Shown here one piece after another: positions 1-12,635 of a stretch of DNA of 64,000 bases. A model generated the notes under the pieces. It worked only from the letters and a program-made list of their open reading frames with translations, did no database searches and was not told where the DNA came from. The DNA lies in assembly GCA_019925095.2 (NCBI GenBank), contig CM034397.1:6157763-6221762 (forward strand). Reading direction: 5' to 3'. The DNA comes from Dendrolimus kikuchii. Its lineage: Eukaryota; Arthropoda; Insecta; Lepidoptera; Lasiocampidae. Within the stretch, counting starts at the first letter, position 1; each line of letters opens with the position of its first letter. A program made the translations under genes and the position numbers.

Positions 1-1296
1 TTACAGATCGGACAAATAATATACTCCTGACACTAAAACTAGTATTGTATTTGTAGTTAAATATCTTTATTGACTTAAATAAACTGTATTATAAACTAAG
101 AACATCACAGAAAGACAGCATAACATTTTAATAGCATTACTGTACTTAGCAACATGTCTGATTCATGCAATTTAGGTGCAGTGGTTTTCTTTGTTATATA
201 TTTACTCAACTCAGCATAAATTAATAGAAATCACATTAGACTTAATTTTTTGCAAAGTTTTTAAATTACAAACTATTCCCAGCTAACCCTATAATAATTA
301 TAAGTATATAGTGAATGAGTCATGGGCACCAAATTCTACAGGGTTTTAACACTAGGTTGATAATGAAATAAGTCGTTAAGGAAAAAGAGAATATTGTTAT
401 GATTTTATTTGATTAAAATTATCCTGGCTACTTAGTATAGTATGGAATTTTAATACCCCAGGGTAGATTTTTCATATCTTTGTCCCTACTACATCTGGCA
501 TATAGTCAATGTTAGTGACTTTCTTATGCAGATGTAGCTAAGGGTTTAATGTATTATTTGTCTTAAGTTATTGTTAATGATGGTAAACTTTGAAAAATAG
601 AGTATGTATATTCACCAGGGGCACATGATGGAAATTCAGCTAGGGTAAGCCGGTTGATAATATACTATATGATGCAAGCGCCAACTATACTACTGTTGGT
701 ACAAATTAAGGCCGCACTGTCAGCATATAAAAAAGCAAGTAGTTACTAGAATAGCATTCCTAGTGAATTAAAGTCATTTAGGCAAATAAAACTCATTGCA
801 ATGAACATAAGAGTAAAATCTGTGAACAACACAATAAACAAAGAAAAACAAAAACTAATCATTCACAAGCACGCAGGCCATAATGGTAAACCATAGCATA
901 CTAAATTATTTTAGTAAATAAAACTTACACTAAATAAAAATGTGTAACTTGCGATGTATTTTCTTATTACAATTTGTATTTTTAATTTTGTGATCTTACC
1001 ACATATTTTGAAACAAAAGCCAGTACCGATCGGGTTATGAGTGTAGGAGATAGGAATACAGTAGTAATACATGCACAAATAAATTCATGGTGTTTTCCAC
1101 CTTTTGGACCCTTTGCTAGTTTCTTTATTATATTTTTTTATCCCTGAAGACCCTTCAGGGCCAAATCTTAAACTATGCTATTTTCCATACATTTATTAAA
1201 TTTCAAGTTGCACCGGTCATTTCACCACAACTCATATAAACTCCATAATTGGTTAGCCGTTGACTGATAAATAATGTGTGTTGTGAATATTCATTT

Positions 1297-1340
1297 ATAG
1301 ATGCTTATTAAAAATAGAATAATTTTTAATAAGCATCTAT
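1297..1340. repeat. perfect 19-bp inverted repeat with 6-nt loop
   Basis: Arms 1297-1315 and 1322-1340 are exact reverse complements (ATAGATGCTTATTAAAAAT). It is AT-rich, so extrusion or a tiny MITE remnant is possible. Confidence 0.85.
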
Positions 1341-1843
1341 ATTGACTATAATGAGGTGAGGGTTAATGAATGTATGGAAAATATAACATTTTGTGTAGAA
1401 ACAACCCTTTCCCTTGGTTTGCCATCTGATATTCCTTCACAGAAATTGATCCTGTCAAGAAACACTATGATTTGGTATGTGTTTATTTTTTCAAAATCAG
1501 CCAATTGGATTCCTCTCAAAGGTAATTAATTTTTCAAAAATTTTATTACACCACTTTAGTTTTCCTCAAATTTAGCCCCGAGACTCCTTTGAGCGCTTTA
1601 TGCTATTTCATATAGTTTAGGACTTGGCCCTGCAGGCCCACTTGAACAATTAACACCTACAAGCTACAACTTAAAATATTTTAAGTGAATATATTATAAC
1701 TGGTTTCATGTCTGTGACTTTTGGCAAATAGCATTTTTTCTGTCTAATAAAAGTACAAAGTCAACAATTACATTTTAAAGTTAATTGACTATTATATGTA
1801 AGTAAGTAAATAAATTTGAATTACTTTTTGCATATTGTCGACA

Positions 1844-1967
1844 TCAATGCAGGACCTTATAACTACATTTTTTGGTGAAGTGATTTTTTCATCAGAATTG
1901 TTACATGTTACTATTATGTAACAAAAATAATTTCACTAAAACATTTAGTTACAAGGTCCTGCATTGA
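1844..1967. repeat. 124-bp imperfect palindrome (MITE- or pre-miRNA-like hairpin)
   Basis: Outer arms TCAATGCAGGACCTT (1844-1858) and its exact complement (1953-1967), followed inward by imperfectly pairing segments (GGTGAAGTGATTT against AATTTCACTAA). Confidence 0.7.
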
Positions 1968-2700
1968 GGACCATGATATCATAAGTATTCACTTTTAAAA
2001 ATTGACATGAATAAATATTACTCTTCCTATATGCATTGCTTTGTATTGAAACAAAGCAGTATATGTTCACTAAGCTATGTGTGAGAGATAAGTTATCAGT
2101 TGTTTCGTTGAAATGAGGTGATAAAGAACAGAAAATAGATGAGAACTGTTTGCATGTGTAGTTAAAACCACATATATTTTATGCTATGTAGATGTGTACC
2201 ACAAGGTCTAAATAGTTCCACAGTTTGACTTTATAAACAAACTAATTCTCTTATGTTTCTGACACCTAAATGTTAAAAGGAGCCTTCACGATCTCTTTCT
2301 AGTATCTATCTATCTTTATGACACAGCTAATTATAACATTACCGCCGTTGACATCATATGGTTTTTGTTTTTAAATTTTAATCCAATAATTGCTAAATAT
2401 TACTCCACTTTATTCCTATCCAAGTCTTAAATGATAAAATGTATTTCTACTTGCCTATAATTCTCTAAGTATGCAAATTTTCACATATATTTCTATATAC
2501 TTACAGACTTGATTGAATATAATTATTTACAGAATTAAGACTTAAATTATAAATTGGATGTAGGGTTTGGGTGCACAAAGTAGAGTGTCTATTGGTCATA
2601 TGAATGCAGTGACAGTGACCAGGTGGCAATCTTGTAAACTAACTCATAATTGCTATAACTTAAAATTGTATAAATAAGTATGTTGGTTTAAATATATATT

Positions 2701-3017
2701 TTATCCGTGCAGGAACAGAGAAAGAATAAAATTTCCTGCGGCCAGGCGGCCTGTCATAAGAGGCGACAAAAAAACCCACAGCCAGGTGGTAGTAGGGTGT
2801 TTACTCGACTGGATGGCGACCACCCCTGGTCTAGAGTATGCCGCCATAATAACCTTGTGTTGTGTTCCGGCATTAGTGACTAGGTTCCGGAGCAGCAGCG
2901 CATTTGTAGCACCTTTGGTGTTGCAAATGTCCATAGGCGATGGTAACTGCTTACCCTCAAATGGGCCGTCTGCCTGTCTGGTGAACTTCTGCAATAAAAA
3001 AATAAATAAAAAATAAC
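2701..3017 (+). repeat. 310-bp poly-A-tailed SINE-like repeat, copy A
   Basis: Begins TTATCCGTGCAGGAAC and ends GCAATAAAAAAATAAATA. The same sequence recurs at 7102-7416 (-), 31889-32098 (+), 37011-37287 (+), 40474-40771 (+), 51137-51299 (-), 51860-52173 (-), 57181-57498 (+), 60276-60365 (-) and 60405-60712 (-). A sharp shared 5' end and A-rich 3' tail suggest a SINE or a short LINE tail. Short open frames inside it have no coding meaning. Confidence 0.8.
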
Positions 3018-3324
3018 ACTTGTATCTTTTAGAAAAGCTTTCCATGCTCTGTCATGCATGCTATGTCTTACTCACATGTGGCAATCTGCCACTCATTTGT
3101 TTGTAAAGAGTAATCCAGAATTAAAGCATATGAGTTTGTTACACTATTCTGATTTTGGGAATCTCTATAATCAGGGTGGTGTAATATGAAGTAGAGAATT
3201 GGAATCTATGGCTAGGCTACAACAACCCACAGAGGGTTGTTGTAGGCAACCCCCTAAACGTTTTAATTCTGGTTGTGTTTAGTGTCTGCTTTGGAACATA
3301 GGGTCACTTTAGCATCCTTATTTT

Positions 3325-4128
3325 ATAATAAAACTGCGTTTTAACGGTTTCAAGCGCGGTAATTTATTTGATTTTTGTTTTTCTGACGTTTCGGCCATTT
3401 TTCAGTGGCCGTGATCACTCACGGAAGACAAAGATGTCAAGTGTCAACGAGTATTGTTAGTTTTATTTAGCCTACCGCCGACTTGTTAATTTTAATCATT
3501 TAGTTTTAATTTTGTTTATGGTTATTATTTACTCTATGGGAGCCTACTCTAATTCATTACCGCTTCGCAACATGTTATGGCTTGAATAGAAGAAACGGCG
3601 CAAGAAACTCTTCAGCAAACATGCCTAGCTCTAATAATTTTATATAATATTAAAATGGGTGGTAGGAAAAATAAGAGAAATTATCAGTCAAGTTGGTTTG
3701 TGTTCCCTTGCACGCAGAAAGAGCTCACAGTGTCTTGAGGTCTGGCAGTTGGTTTTTGCTGGGTTTGGGTCTTAATAGTTTAGATGATCGGATCCCAAAC
3801 AGGTGGTACTTGCCAACCATCTTCTCTATTGAAAATCAAAAAACACCCAAATTTCAATAGAGAAGATGGTTGGCAAGTACCACCAAATATACCAGTAGTA
3901 AATTAGATTAGGCTTCCATAGAGTAAATAATAACCATAAACAAAATTAAAACTAAATAATTAAAATTAACAAGTTGGCGGTAGGCTAAATAAAACTTTAA
4001 CAATACTCGTTGACACTTGACATCTTTGTCTTCCGTGATCACGGCCACTGAAAAGTGGCCGAAACGTCGGGAAAACAAAAATCAAATAAATTACCGCTCT
4101 TAAAACCGTTAAAACGTAGTTTTATTAT
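3325..4128. mobile_element. foldback element with about 220-bp inverted arms and nested hairpin
   Basis: Left arm 3325-3556 and right arm about 3898-4128 are near-exact reverse complements (both carry GACGTTTCGGCC-type and CTACCGCC segments). In the middle, 3802-3834 and 3852-3884 form a perfect 33-bp inverted repeat around a 17-nt loop. No protein is encoded. Confidence 0.85.
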
Positions 4129-4504
4129 GTATACAAGTCGCGAAAACTTGAGAAAATATTATCCTTATTTTATATCTTCATTTCATGCATTCATTGGCAT
4201 TCCATATTATTATTATGTTAATAATTATTTCTGTTCAAGAGTCCTCATACTATATTGTTAGCATGATTCGGCAAATACAAGCCAAACAGTGCTTTACTCC
4301 TAGGACATAAGGGTGTCAGTGATATCATTCTCACTTACTTGATTTGTTGCATGCCAAAGTGTTACACATAAAGAAAAGTTTAAGTCAGGCTACAAATAAA
4401 TCAAAATTTAACATAAGTTCATAATTATTGGTTTGATATTAATTCTGTTTGTTGTTTTTAATAATTATTATTTACTTTAACAAATAATATCTTTAAAAAT
4501 CTAT

Positions 4505-4850
4505 TATATATAAAGATACATTCTATAAACGATGGAAAACACAATGCAATTTTTTTTAGATTTCTCCTCTGTTCGTGATTCACGTAAAAACTACTAGGCT
4601 GATTTCATGTGGTTTTCGCTGGTCGACAGCAAATTCTTAGACTAAAAATCTGCGGTACTGTTTATCTTGGGAAACCCACGGGAATTTTTTTAGGAATGAT
4701 TTAAAATGGACAGACAAGAAAAAAATCGAATTCCAATGTTATTTTTGCCTAATCGATAGCAAATTTTGTGTAATAAAACATGTGATATTTTAATTCCGGG
4801 ATTCCCGCGGGAATTTCAAGTCATGCGTAGACGAAATTGCTAGCATATCC
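4505..4850 (+). mobile_element. Helitron-like remnant
   Basis: Carries the segment CGTAAAAACTACTAGGCTGA, followed by TTTTCGCTGGTCGACAGC, which recurs in diverged form at 58180-58260. Ends near GCGTAGACGAAATTGCTAGC, a decayed version of the Helitron 3' hairpin plus CTAG. Boundaries are approximate. Confidence 0.4.
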
Positions 4851-5118
4851 TAGCAATTCATAAAATTACATATAATTAAGAGTAACTATAGTTGTTGCAG
4901 ATATATCACTACTAGATGGCGTTATCTCAAAATACATCGTGCTATGTTTTCAGTTTCCTATATCTAGTACAATACTATTGTTGGCCATGTACAATGATGA
5001 CACAATTATTTTATTCAAAACATTAAGAAATCTTAATATTTTTTATTTTATTTTGTTACAATGATAATAATAATATTATTATATAGATAAAAATATTAAA
5101 ATATTAAGAGTTTTAATA

Positions 5119-5594
5119 TCTATACATATAATAAAACTGTAGAGGTCGAATTTCTGTACAATTAAAAAAAATGTTAAAAACCGAGTCAGGGGGATATAAG
5201 AAGTGAAATAGAACTAATTTAGACCTTTTTTTTTCAAATTTTTTGTTTTTCTGTTTGTCTGTTTGTACGGGCTAATCTCCGAAACGACTGGACCGATTTA
5301 AATGAAATTTTGTATGGTAATAGCTTATATGCCTGATCAACATATAGCATACTTTTGATCCCGAAAAATTAAAGAGTTCCCTTGGGATAGTTAAAAAAAC
5401 TAATTACTTAAACAGCTTATTATACAACTTATACACCTAATTAAGTATTGAGAAACCAACGTATTTGTCCATGCTCCGAATCAGTTTACGTTGAATGTCG
5501 TCTATAAAGAAGCATTATAAGGTATTGCGATCTATAAAATTTTAATTGAAGGAATAATAAATATCACGCGGACGAAGTTGCGGGCATCAACTAG
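5119..5594 (+). mobile_element. non-autonomous Helitron, complete ends
   Basis: Starts TCTATACATATAATAAAAC at 5119 after an A. Ends with hairpin CACGCGGACGAAGTTGCGGG and CTAG (5591-5594) before a T, the A^T insertion and TC...CTRR ends expected of Helitrons. No protein. Confidence 0.7.
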
Positions 5595-5639
5595 TCTTGA
5601 ATAAATTGACTGGGTGCCAATTATTAGGTGGGGTGTCAA

Positions 5640-5778
5640 CAATGGTATAGATTACCTTCATATAAGTATTTATTATAAAATTTAAAGTTATTGTTTTTAA
5701 ATCTCTATAAATAGTGTGAACTATCCAAAATATAACGGTTTTCCATCACCACGCGGGTGAAACCGCGGGCACATCTAG
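5640..5778 (+). mobile_element. truncated Helitron 3' end
   Basis: Ends CACGCGGGTGAAACCGCGGG then CACATCTAG (5770-5778). The same family is present in reverse at 62928-63168. Confidence 0.6.
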
Positions 5779-5906
5779 TTTTCCATAATTTTGCATACTT
5801 CTTTTGTCAACCCGGGAAAGTTCATTGATATGTATAATACATTGGCCTTTTTAAATTAGGTATGTTTTTTTACTTTATTGGGTTGTTGTAGCTATCTACT
5901 TTTTCA

Positions 5907-6048
5907 GCAGGTGGTGTAACCATTCATTGTGATGCCGGTGGATGCTGACCTCAACCGTACAGACGTGGTGTCGCCTGCATTTGAGCTTAGAGGGTTGCGC
6001 ACTTGGAAAGACATTTGTTTGGTCCGAAACTCACTCTTCCAATACCAG
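5907..6048 (+). CDS. orphan first coding exon of an unidentified gene
   Basis: A good acceptor (ACTTTTTCAG, ending 5906) is followed by stops in all three frames, then ATG at 5932. From there 39 codons stay open to a perfect donor CAG|GTAAGT (6049), phase 0. The peptide starts MPVDADLNRT and contains FELRGLRTWKDICLVRNSLF. GC content and codon use are clearly above the flanking DNA. All three frames are closed upstream of the ATG, so this should be the first coding exon with a 5'UTR exon further left. I do not recognise the protein. The next exon is probably 18260-18347. Confidence 0.6.
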
Positions 6049-6639
6049 GTAAGTGAGGTCATATGGCTATTATTATAAATCATAATGGAAATTGAATAAG
6101 AGTTAACCTTCCCATGAGTTCTGCATGGACATAAGATATAAAACAGAAGAGAATGAACATATTTATGTTGCAGAAACATTAATGACTAGGTTTATTGGTG
6201 AGGGTTAAGGAAATTGATATGTACTGGAATGGAGTAAGCGACATTAGGCCGATGCACATATCTGGGACCTCTTACACATAGAAAGTTGATGTGCATGCCA
6301 AATCCATGTGCGTCTAAGACGTGCCGCGAATTTCACGCTGGTAGCAAATTTTTCTCGTCAACTATATTTGACAGTTGGCGCTCGGGTAACGTCGCGCCCG
6401 ACGTCTGAAACAAAGCTACATCCGCGTCGCGTACGTAGGTAGCGTCGGGACGTATAGTGTGGATGATAATGTAGCTCTAAACAACCAGCCGCTATCTAAA
6501 TTGTATAGGCTCTGACGTGCTTAGATCGGCGTACGTGGCCGACGCGTGTCTAAGGTTGTCATCCATTAACTACGTGATGTTTTTAGCAACTTTTTAAGAG
6601 ACATGGTGGTCGTGGTGAAATTTTACACTAACTAAAATA

Positions 6640-7052
6640 TATTTACATTAAATAATACCAAAGAAACTAAAGTCTATATATATATATAATCTATACAACT
6701 GTCCAGCAAAACAGGTGAGTCGAAGCCAACTTGATTTGAAGTAATACAATGAATGACATGCTGTTATGACAGACCACCTAAGTATATATTTGTGAATTTA
6801 AAAAATGCGATGGCAGTGTTTACGCTATTTTCGTCTATCTTACAGAAATAACGTCATAAATCTGGATAAAAAGTATCCTAAGTTACGCCCCGGGATATAA
6901 GTTAGCTCTATGTCGAGTTTCATTTAAATCCGTTCAGTAGTTTTTACGCGATGCTCTAACAGACAGACAGACTAAAATTCTAAAAATGGTTTTTTCGGAA
7001 CCTGCTGGTTCGAATTAGCATTGTACAGACTCGAACCATTTACAGATTTTTT
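6640..7052 (-). mobile_element. Helitron fragment of the 30.5/59.0 kb family
   Basis: Shares GCCAACTTGATTTGAAGTAA, CCGTTCAGTAGTTTT and the end GAACCATTTACAGATTT with the copies at 30492-31244 and 59033-59725. The CTAG end is missing. Confidence 0.55.
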
Positions 7053-7101
7053 TACTCCCCCCCCCCCCCTGATTGCTAAACTCAAGCATTAAAAACTTAT
7101 T

Positions 7102-7416
7102 TTTTTAATGCTTGAGTTCAGCAATCAGGCCGACGGCTCAGCTGATGGAAAGAGGTCACCTTCGCCTATGGACCACCAACACCAAAGGCGCTACCAATGT
7201 GCAGCCACTTTCTAAAGGGAGACTGGAACCTAGCCATTAATGCCGGAAGATAACAACAAGGTTGTTATGGCGGCATACAGTAGACCAGGGGTGGTAGCCA
7301 TCCAGACGGGCAAATACCCTACCCTAGCACATGGCCGTGGGTCGTTTTGACGCCTCTTACGACAGGCCGCCGGGCCGCAAGAAATTGTATTCTTTTTCTG
7401 TTCCTGCACAGATAGA
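7102..7416 (-). repeat. 310-bp SINE-like repeat, copy B
   Basis: Reverse copy; its A-rich tail end (7102-7128) is duplicated in inverted orientation at 7069-7095, next to a run of 13 C (7057-7069). Confidence 0.75.
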
Positions 7417-8144
7417 TATGGACGGACTGATAGATATTCAACCAATAGTTATTTAAATACTTTAAAATTTAAGATGATTTTCTCTCGGCTCTTTGTCAGC
7501 ACATGGTAAATGTAATTAATTATCTCCTTTTCAATTTCGTAAATAGGAAAGACACCAATTATGGTTTTGAATATAATTATGACTGATTTAAGTTTAAAAC
7601 TTTTTATTTAAGTAATAATAGGTCGTTTGAAGGTTTGAATTGAGATTTTTTATAAAATCAAGAAGCTATCATTCCGGACGACGTCACTGATTGCAGAATG
7701 TGTTAAAGTTACGTATTTTACAGGTTGATCGTTATTACTTAATATTCTTTCTCCATGGTATGAATAAATCCATTAAGCAATTTTTGGGGTATTTTCGCAT
7801 AAAAACAGTGGATGATCGTCACAACTCGGGTATCCTCCATTGTGCGTGGACGGATACGCACTTGGCCGAATTTCGCCATTCTATTATATTTTTAGGGTAC
7901 CGTGTCATATGGCTATGGCGCTCTAAAAAGTGTATCTTAAAGAATTCTGATAATGCTAAATTTTCGATCTGAATCCATTGAACGCTCTATTGCCCTTAGA
8001 TTTATACTAGTATCTACGCTTTTATAGAGGATTTTGGTTGCTTCTCCATAATGAAAAATACATGTTGCCTGATGTAAGAGTATACGTTACGCCAATTACA
8101 AATAAAGTCATATCAGTCGTGCAAGTTACATGACTATGTACTAA

Positions 8145-8931
8145 TAAGTTAAAAAAGTACCCAGAAAAGTTTTTTTCGGTTTCGGTTCAGTTGGAGGGCG
8201 CCACTCCGAAGCTTGTTGACTAGTTTGCATGTCAAACTCGTAAACCCACGTCTCGTCACCAGTAACAATGCGTTTCGTGAATGTTGGGTCGGAATTACTC
8301 GTTCTAGCATATCCTCAGCGACTTATGCGTTTGCGTTTTTGGAGAAAATTCAGGTCTTTTGAGACTAGCCGAGCGGCAACATGTTTCATACCCAAGTGAT
8401 TATTTAAAATGATACGGAGCGACTCGTGAGACAGAAAGTTCAACGGCTATTTCTCCCAAACTTGAATGAAGATTTTCAGTCTCTATTTCCTTCACTTTTG
8501 CGATGTTAACTTCAGTTGAAGACGTTGATGGCCTACCAGGGCGAGGCAATCTTCCAGCATATCTCGACCGCTTTTTAACGCTTTGTATCACTCATAAGCA
8601 CGTATTTTCGATAAAGTCAATTCACCGTAAGCCTTTTGTAATATTTTCAGTGTATCCAAACAAGAAATTTCATTGGCGATGCAAAATTTAAGACAAACTC
8701 TTTGTTCGATGTTTTTGTCCATTATAAAATTCGCAATACACATTATATATGGTCTAACTAAAAACAGCACTGTATTTAATCTAAATGACCGATGCAACTC
8801 AAACTCCGCGCCAAAATGAAAAACAGTTGTGCCAATCTAACAAAAAAAAAAAATAATTTGGATGGTTCCAAATTCAATTTTTTTTATGGTTGAACATATT
8901 ATCCATTCCCGATAGTTTTTTGACGGAATGT
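8145..8931 (-). mobile_element. internally deleted mariner
   Basis: The - strand encodes the mariner N-terminus (IEQRVCLKFCIANEI, LKILQKAYGE), the linker [18 protein letters not shown] and, in another frame, [18 protein letters not shown] with the first catalytic Asp. It then jumps to a terminal repeat (8148-8170, AAAAAAGTACCC). The other end is near 8906-8931 (CCGTCAAAAAACTATCGG read on the - strand). Both ends match the 25.0 kb copy, so this is a deletion derivative lacking the second and third catalytic Asp. Confidence 0.75.
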
Positions 8932-9679
8932 ATGCTTATCGAGTTCTGGAAGTTCACATGATTTAATATAAATGTCTACATCTTTCACGGTCGATGATAG
9001 GCCTAAAAATGTTAGCCAGACGCAGTTTGGGAAAAGTGGTAGAATAAGCGTAGTCCCTATAATCGGATACTAGGAAACAATAGTGATTCAATGTTAGCAT
9101 GATGTAATATAACAAGAAATCGGATGTTTGATACCGAAGTTTCAAAAATGAGAACATGTGAATGTGCCCTAACGGACTAAGACAGGCTAAGTGACAATGA
9201 ACACATTCTTAGATAAAATTAAATTACTCATTAGCCTCCACAGGATATATCGTAATATTTAGTAAACGAATTGATAACGATTTACTCTTACACAATAAAA
9301 AAAAAATAACTGTCTCGTAGCTGGTCCAACGTTATGAAAATATCATTTAAGCTCTTAGCATTTTCATACGCAATTCTACTTTCCTTATTTTCAATACCTA
9401 CTGACTACGTATGTGTTAAACAATATTTACAGCTTGCCAAGTAAATTGGCTGCCGGGTATAGCCACGTGATACTTTGTGCGTCGTGACCGACGCTCCACG
9501 GACCTGTCGTGTTCCACGTGCTTTAATTTCATTGACCTTCCATAAATTTTCATTTTCTTTGTTAGTAATTTTGTTTGAAACTGTTGGATTGCGACAATGC
9601 GTTTATGTACTAGGCATTATTCATATAAATGTTATGTTATTTACATTGTATTATTAAAACAACTACGTCGTAAAGGGTC

Positions 9680-9930
9680 ATACGGGAGGCTGTCTTTTTA
9701 GTGGTGGTCTTTAGAGTCAATCTGGCGCTGCGTGCGTTGCGGTTCTTCCAAAATCGCTGCGAGTTGCGGCTGAACGGTGCGGTGGCGGGCGGTGGGCTGG
9801 CTCGCCGCACGGAGGTCACCGCCCCGGCCCAGGACTAATTTGGAGGAGATCGACGACTTGCAGCGTCGCACCGCGGCTTTGTCTGTCTGCTCTCGCATAC
9901 GACACATGGCTTTGTTTATATGCATCGTTC
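9680..9930. promoter_or_regulatory. GC-rich island, possible promoter
   Basis: CpG-dense sequence in AT-rich surroundings, with overlapping short frames on both strands typical of GC-rich non-coding DNA. No clear exon boundary, so its gene is unknown. Confidence 0.3.
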
Positions 9931-10719
9931 GTCTCGCACGACCTTTTTGCGATAATCGTAAAACCTGCTGTCATCGGCAGTCGAATAAATGCGCAAAATT
10001 TTAAATAAATAACACGCATTATTTGAAGTTATTTTAATTGATTCTGGAAACGATCGTTTTTCGTTCAGAAGGTGCTGCTTGTTTACTCTTTTCATTAGCA
10101 AAATAGAATGGTTGGCGACTTTCAAATATTGATGCCGTTGATATTTTCATTTGCACCTCTAGATATGTGGTACTTTGACCCTTTATAAAATTACGAAGTC
10201 ATTTAAAAAAAAAAACCGCAAGCCTTGTGTAATCGCAATGTCAGTCTGTCCGTGTATGTTACAGTTATTTTTCTCGGAAACTACTCTCCACACTATATAA
10301 ATGAAATTTTACAAAAGGTTTAGTCTAGTCTACTTAAGGCCGAGTTTTCAATCACTAGATAAAAGTTATCACTCGAATAAATTATAACTTGAGTAAATTC
10401 AAAAGTGAAACCATTGTACTGTTTTATTCATGCTACTGACATTTTTAATTTTTCCATGTTATACTTTATTCTATAATTAATTTTTATCTTAGCGGTACAA
10501 AGTTATGTAGTGAAATCGGGAAAAAAAGGAATTGTTAGGTAGGTGTGGCAGCCACACATGTAACTAAGGATTGAAAATTATGTTTTTCATAGTCCATAGT
10601 CATATGGGGTATCGTTAGATAGTCAAATATTTAAAAAAAAAATGCAAAAATAAAACTGACTTTAAATTAAAAAGCTTAGCTTGAAGTCGGTTTGTTTTTG
10701 TTTAAAAAAATATTTTCTA

Positions 10720-10960
10720 CTTTTTAATTGAATAGCTACAAATAAATATATTAAGCGTCTGTAGAAATTGCACTACTGGCACGCGTATTGTAGCGTATAT
10801 AAGTTTGTATTTCGGTGAATGTAGGCGCTCTTCAACAATGGTTGCTCTCGATTTCCTTGGAAACCACTCGTCAGATCCTGACATGGTGATAAGGGAGAGC
10901 ACCTCAGAAGTATGCTCTTTCGAATAAAAAAAATATATTTGAAAACCGTTCCACAACAGA
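10720..10960 (-). repeat. interspersed repeat shared with 55.9 kb
   Basis: Reverse complement shares CAGGATCTGA, GTTGAAGA and CTACATTCACCGAAATAC with 55890-56050. The 55.7 kb side also has the ACCGACTTTTAAAAGAAGGA-type sequence common in lepidopteran repeats. No protein recognised. Confidence 0.6.
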
Positions 10961-12199
10961 CGAAGATACAGCGTAACAAACAAAAAAACATACAAGGGAA
11001 TGAGAACCTCCTCCTTTTGGAAGTCAGTTAAATAATAATTATGACGTTTCTTAATAAAGACATTAGGTGTTGAGATTTTAACCCCCAAAATCGTGAAAAT
11101 CGTGTCGACAGATACAGGACACCTGTATGCTGTGAAAATTGTACTTATTAACTATGAAGTAGAAAATTCTGTAAAAAATCACCTAAAAAATACTTTCAAT
11201 GAAAATCAAAAGAACAATATCCGAAATTTCCGATTAGTTGCTTTTTTGTTTTCGTAGCCAAATCATTAAAACAGTCGACGTTTGTCAACTACAGAACGTT
11301 ATGTAGTCTGCGTACGGACTGTTAAGCACTTACCTAATTTATTTTGACCTATTCTTCTCCGGCTTTCAAAACAAAATTATTTCTTATAAAGAAAGCATAC
11401 AAAGATTTTAAATCGCTCATACTAATTTCCAACGTACCGGAAAAACTCAAGGTACCTTGATAGATGTTATATTTTCATACCTTTTTATCATTTTGCGCAA
11501 AAGTAAAAAGTTGTTCATACTAATCATAAAAATATAATCGCATGTGGTTTTAATCAGAATGATGTCGCTTACACCGAAATGAATCAACTAAATTTTATAC
11601 CAGGATATCTTGTTTAATAAAAGTTGTTAAATCCAAAAAAGCAGAATTCTGACTATATATCAAATCCTTTGTTATAAACAAAAAATCGGATACCTCCTTT
11701 GTACCCTAAAATTTTCATTGGAGTTTAGATGCCCTCTTATGATAAAATGCTGCGCATTAACTTATTTTATATAAAAACTGTGTATTGCGTTAAGATCATC
11801 TGTTTTTAGCTATTTCTAAATTCACGTTGATCATATTTCGCATATGTTTCATCTTTCCAAATATAATATAATAGAATAAAATGTAAAGATATCTGAATCT
11901 CCCCATTTTTTTTAAAGCCGACCTACACTTTCAAAACTGCAAAATCGTAGGTTAGTCTTATCTAAATGTATTATTCCACCAAATTTGTTGTTTGTGGTAA
12001 CGTCTATTAGGTATATACTTCCTCATGCGTTTCATTTATGCAAAAATTAAACTCGTCAAAGTAAATAAAGTGATTCAGTTGTATTTCACAAGTCTGAGTC
12101 ATCGACACTTTCTTAAAAGTCGCCAGTAGGTTTGTCCCAGACGTATCCGATGCTGCGCTTATTTTTTCTAGTCTACGTACCAAGATAGTGTCGGTGAGC

Positions 12200-12635
12200 G
12201 AGTATTTACTGCTCTGTGTGATGTAGGAGTGAGTGGTCGAATGGACATGTGTTTATCAGCTAGCCACCAGTGGTTTTCTTGTTTGTATTTATGAGTGCGT
12301 GCGCGAGTAGAATGGAATGACGCGAATAGTTGCAGGTTGGGCGGCCGCTCGGAGCCCGAACAACTGTTCGCCGACGCTCCACTCAGTTCTCACCAGCACG
12401 TCGGGGGCGTCGGAGCTCGGAACGCCGAGGCCGATAACGTTCGATAAACTAATTTTAAACGCGTATCCATCATCAACTGCGACTAATACACCTTATCTGA
12501 ACAGATAAAAGTGCGAATTAGTGCGCGTGTTATTTTAGTACGATTAAAAGTGTCAGTGATCCGTTATAAAAGTTTCTTAGAGGCTCAAACGAGTGCGGTT
12601 CCTACGTGGCCATGGGCTCGTGTTTCCATTTGAAG
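12200..12635 (+). promoter_or_regulatory. probable promoter and first non-coding exon of the ZFAND gene
   Basis: A CpG-rich block between about 12.2 and 12.65 kb ends at a plausible donor (TTGAAG|GTAATA, 12636). Just before the donor is ATGGGCTCGTGTTTCC (12612), a short open frame MGSCFHLK. If this exon splices to the leader at 23633, the frame reads five more codons (GLQQS) and stops, giving a 13-codon upstream ORF. The link to the ZFAND gene is inference from strand, order and the lack of another candidate. Confidence 0.4.

Larger units (their letters stand above)
1..2700. other. AT-rich stretch without a recognisable gene
   Basis: No long open frame, splice-framed exon or known transposon protein was found. 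Two inverted-repeat hairpins (1297-1340 and 1844-1967) are listed separately. It could hold UTR or intron of a gene to the left, but nothing decides this. Confidence 0.5.

Noticed and set aside
2701..3045. 114-codon - strand and 76-codon + strand frames
   Set aside because: Lie inside the 310-bp interspersed repeat, which also yields frames at its other copies.
9637..10125. Overlapping open frames on both strands of the 9.8 kb GC island
   Set aside because: Frames exist on both strands simply because stop codons are rare in GC-rich DNA; no exon boundaries.
10717..11088. 123-codon - strand frame
   Set aside because: Overlaps a repeat shared with 55.9 kb and has no conserved motif.
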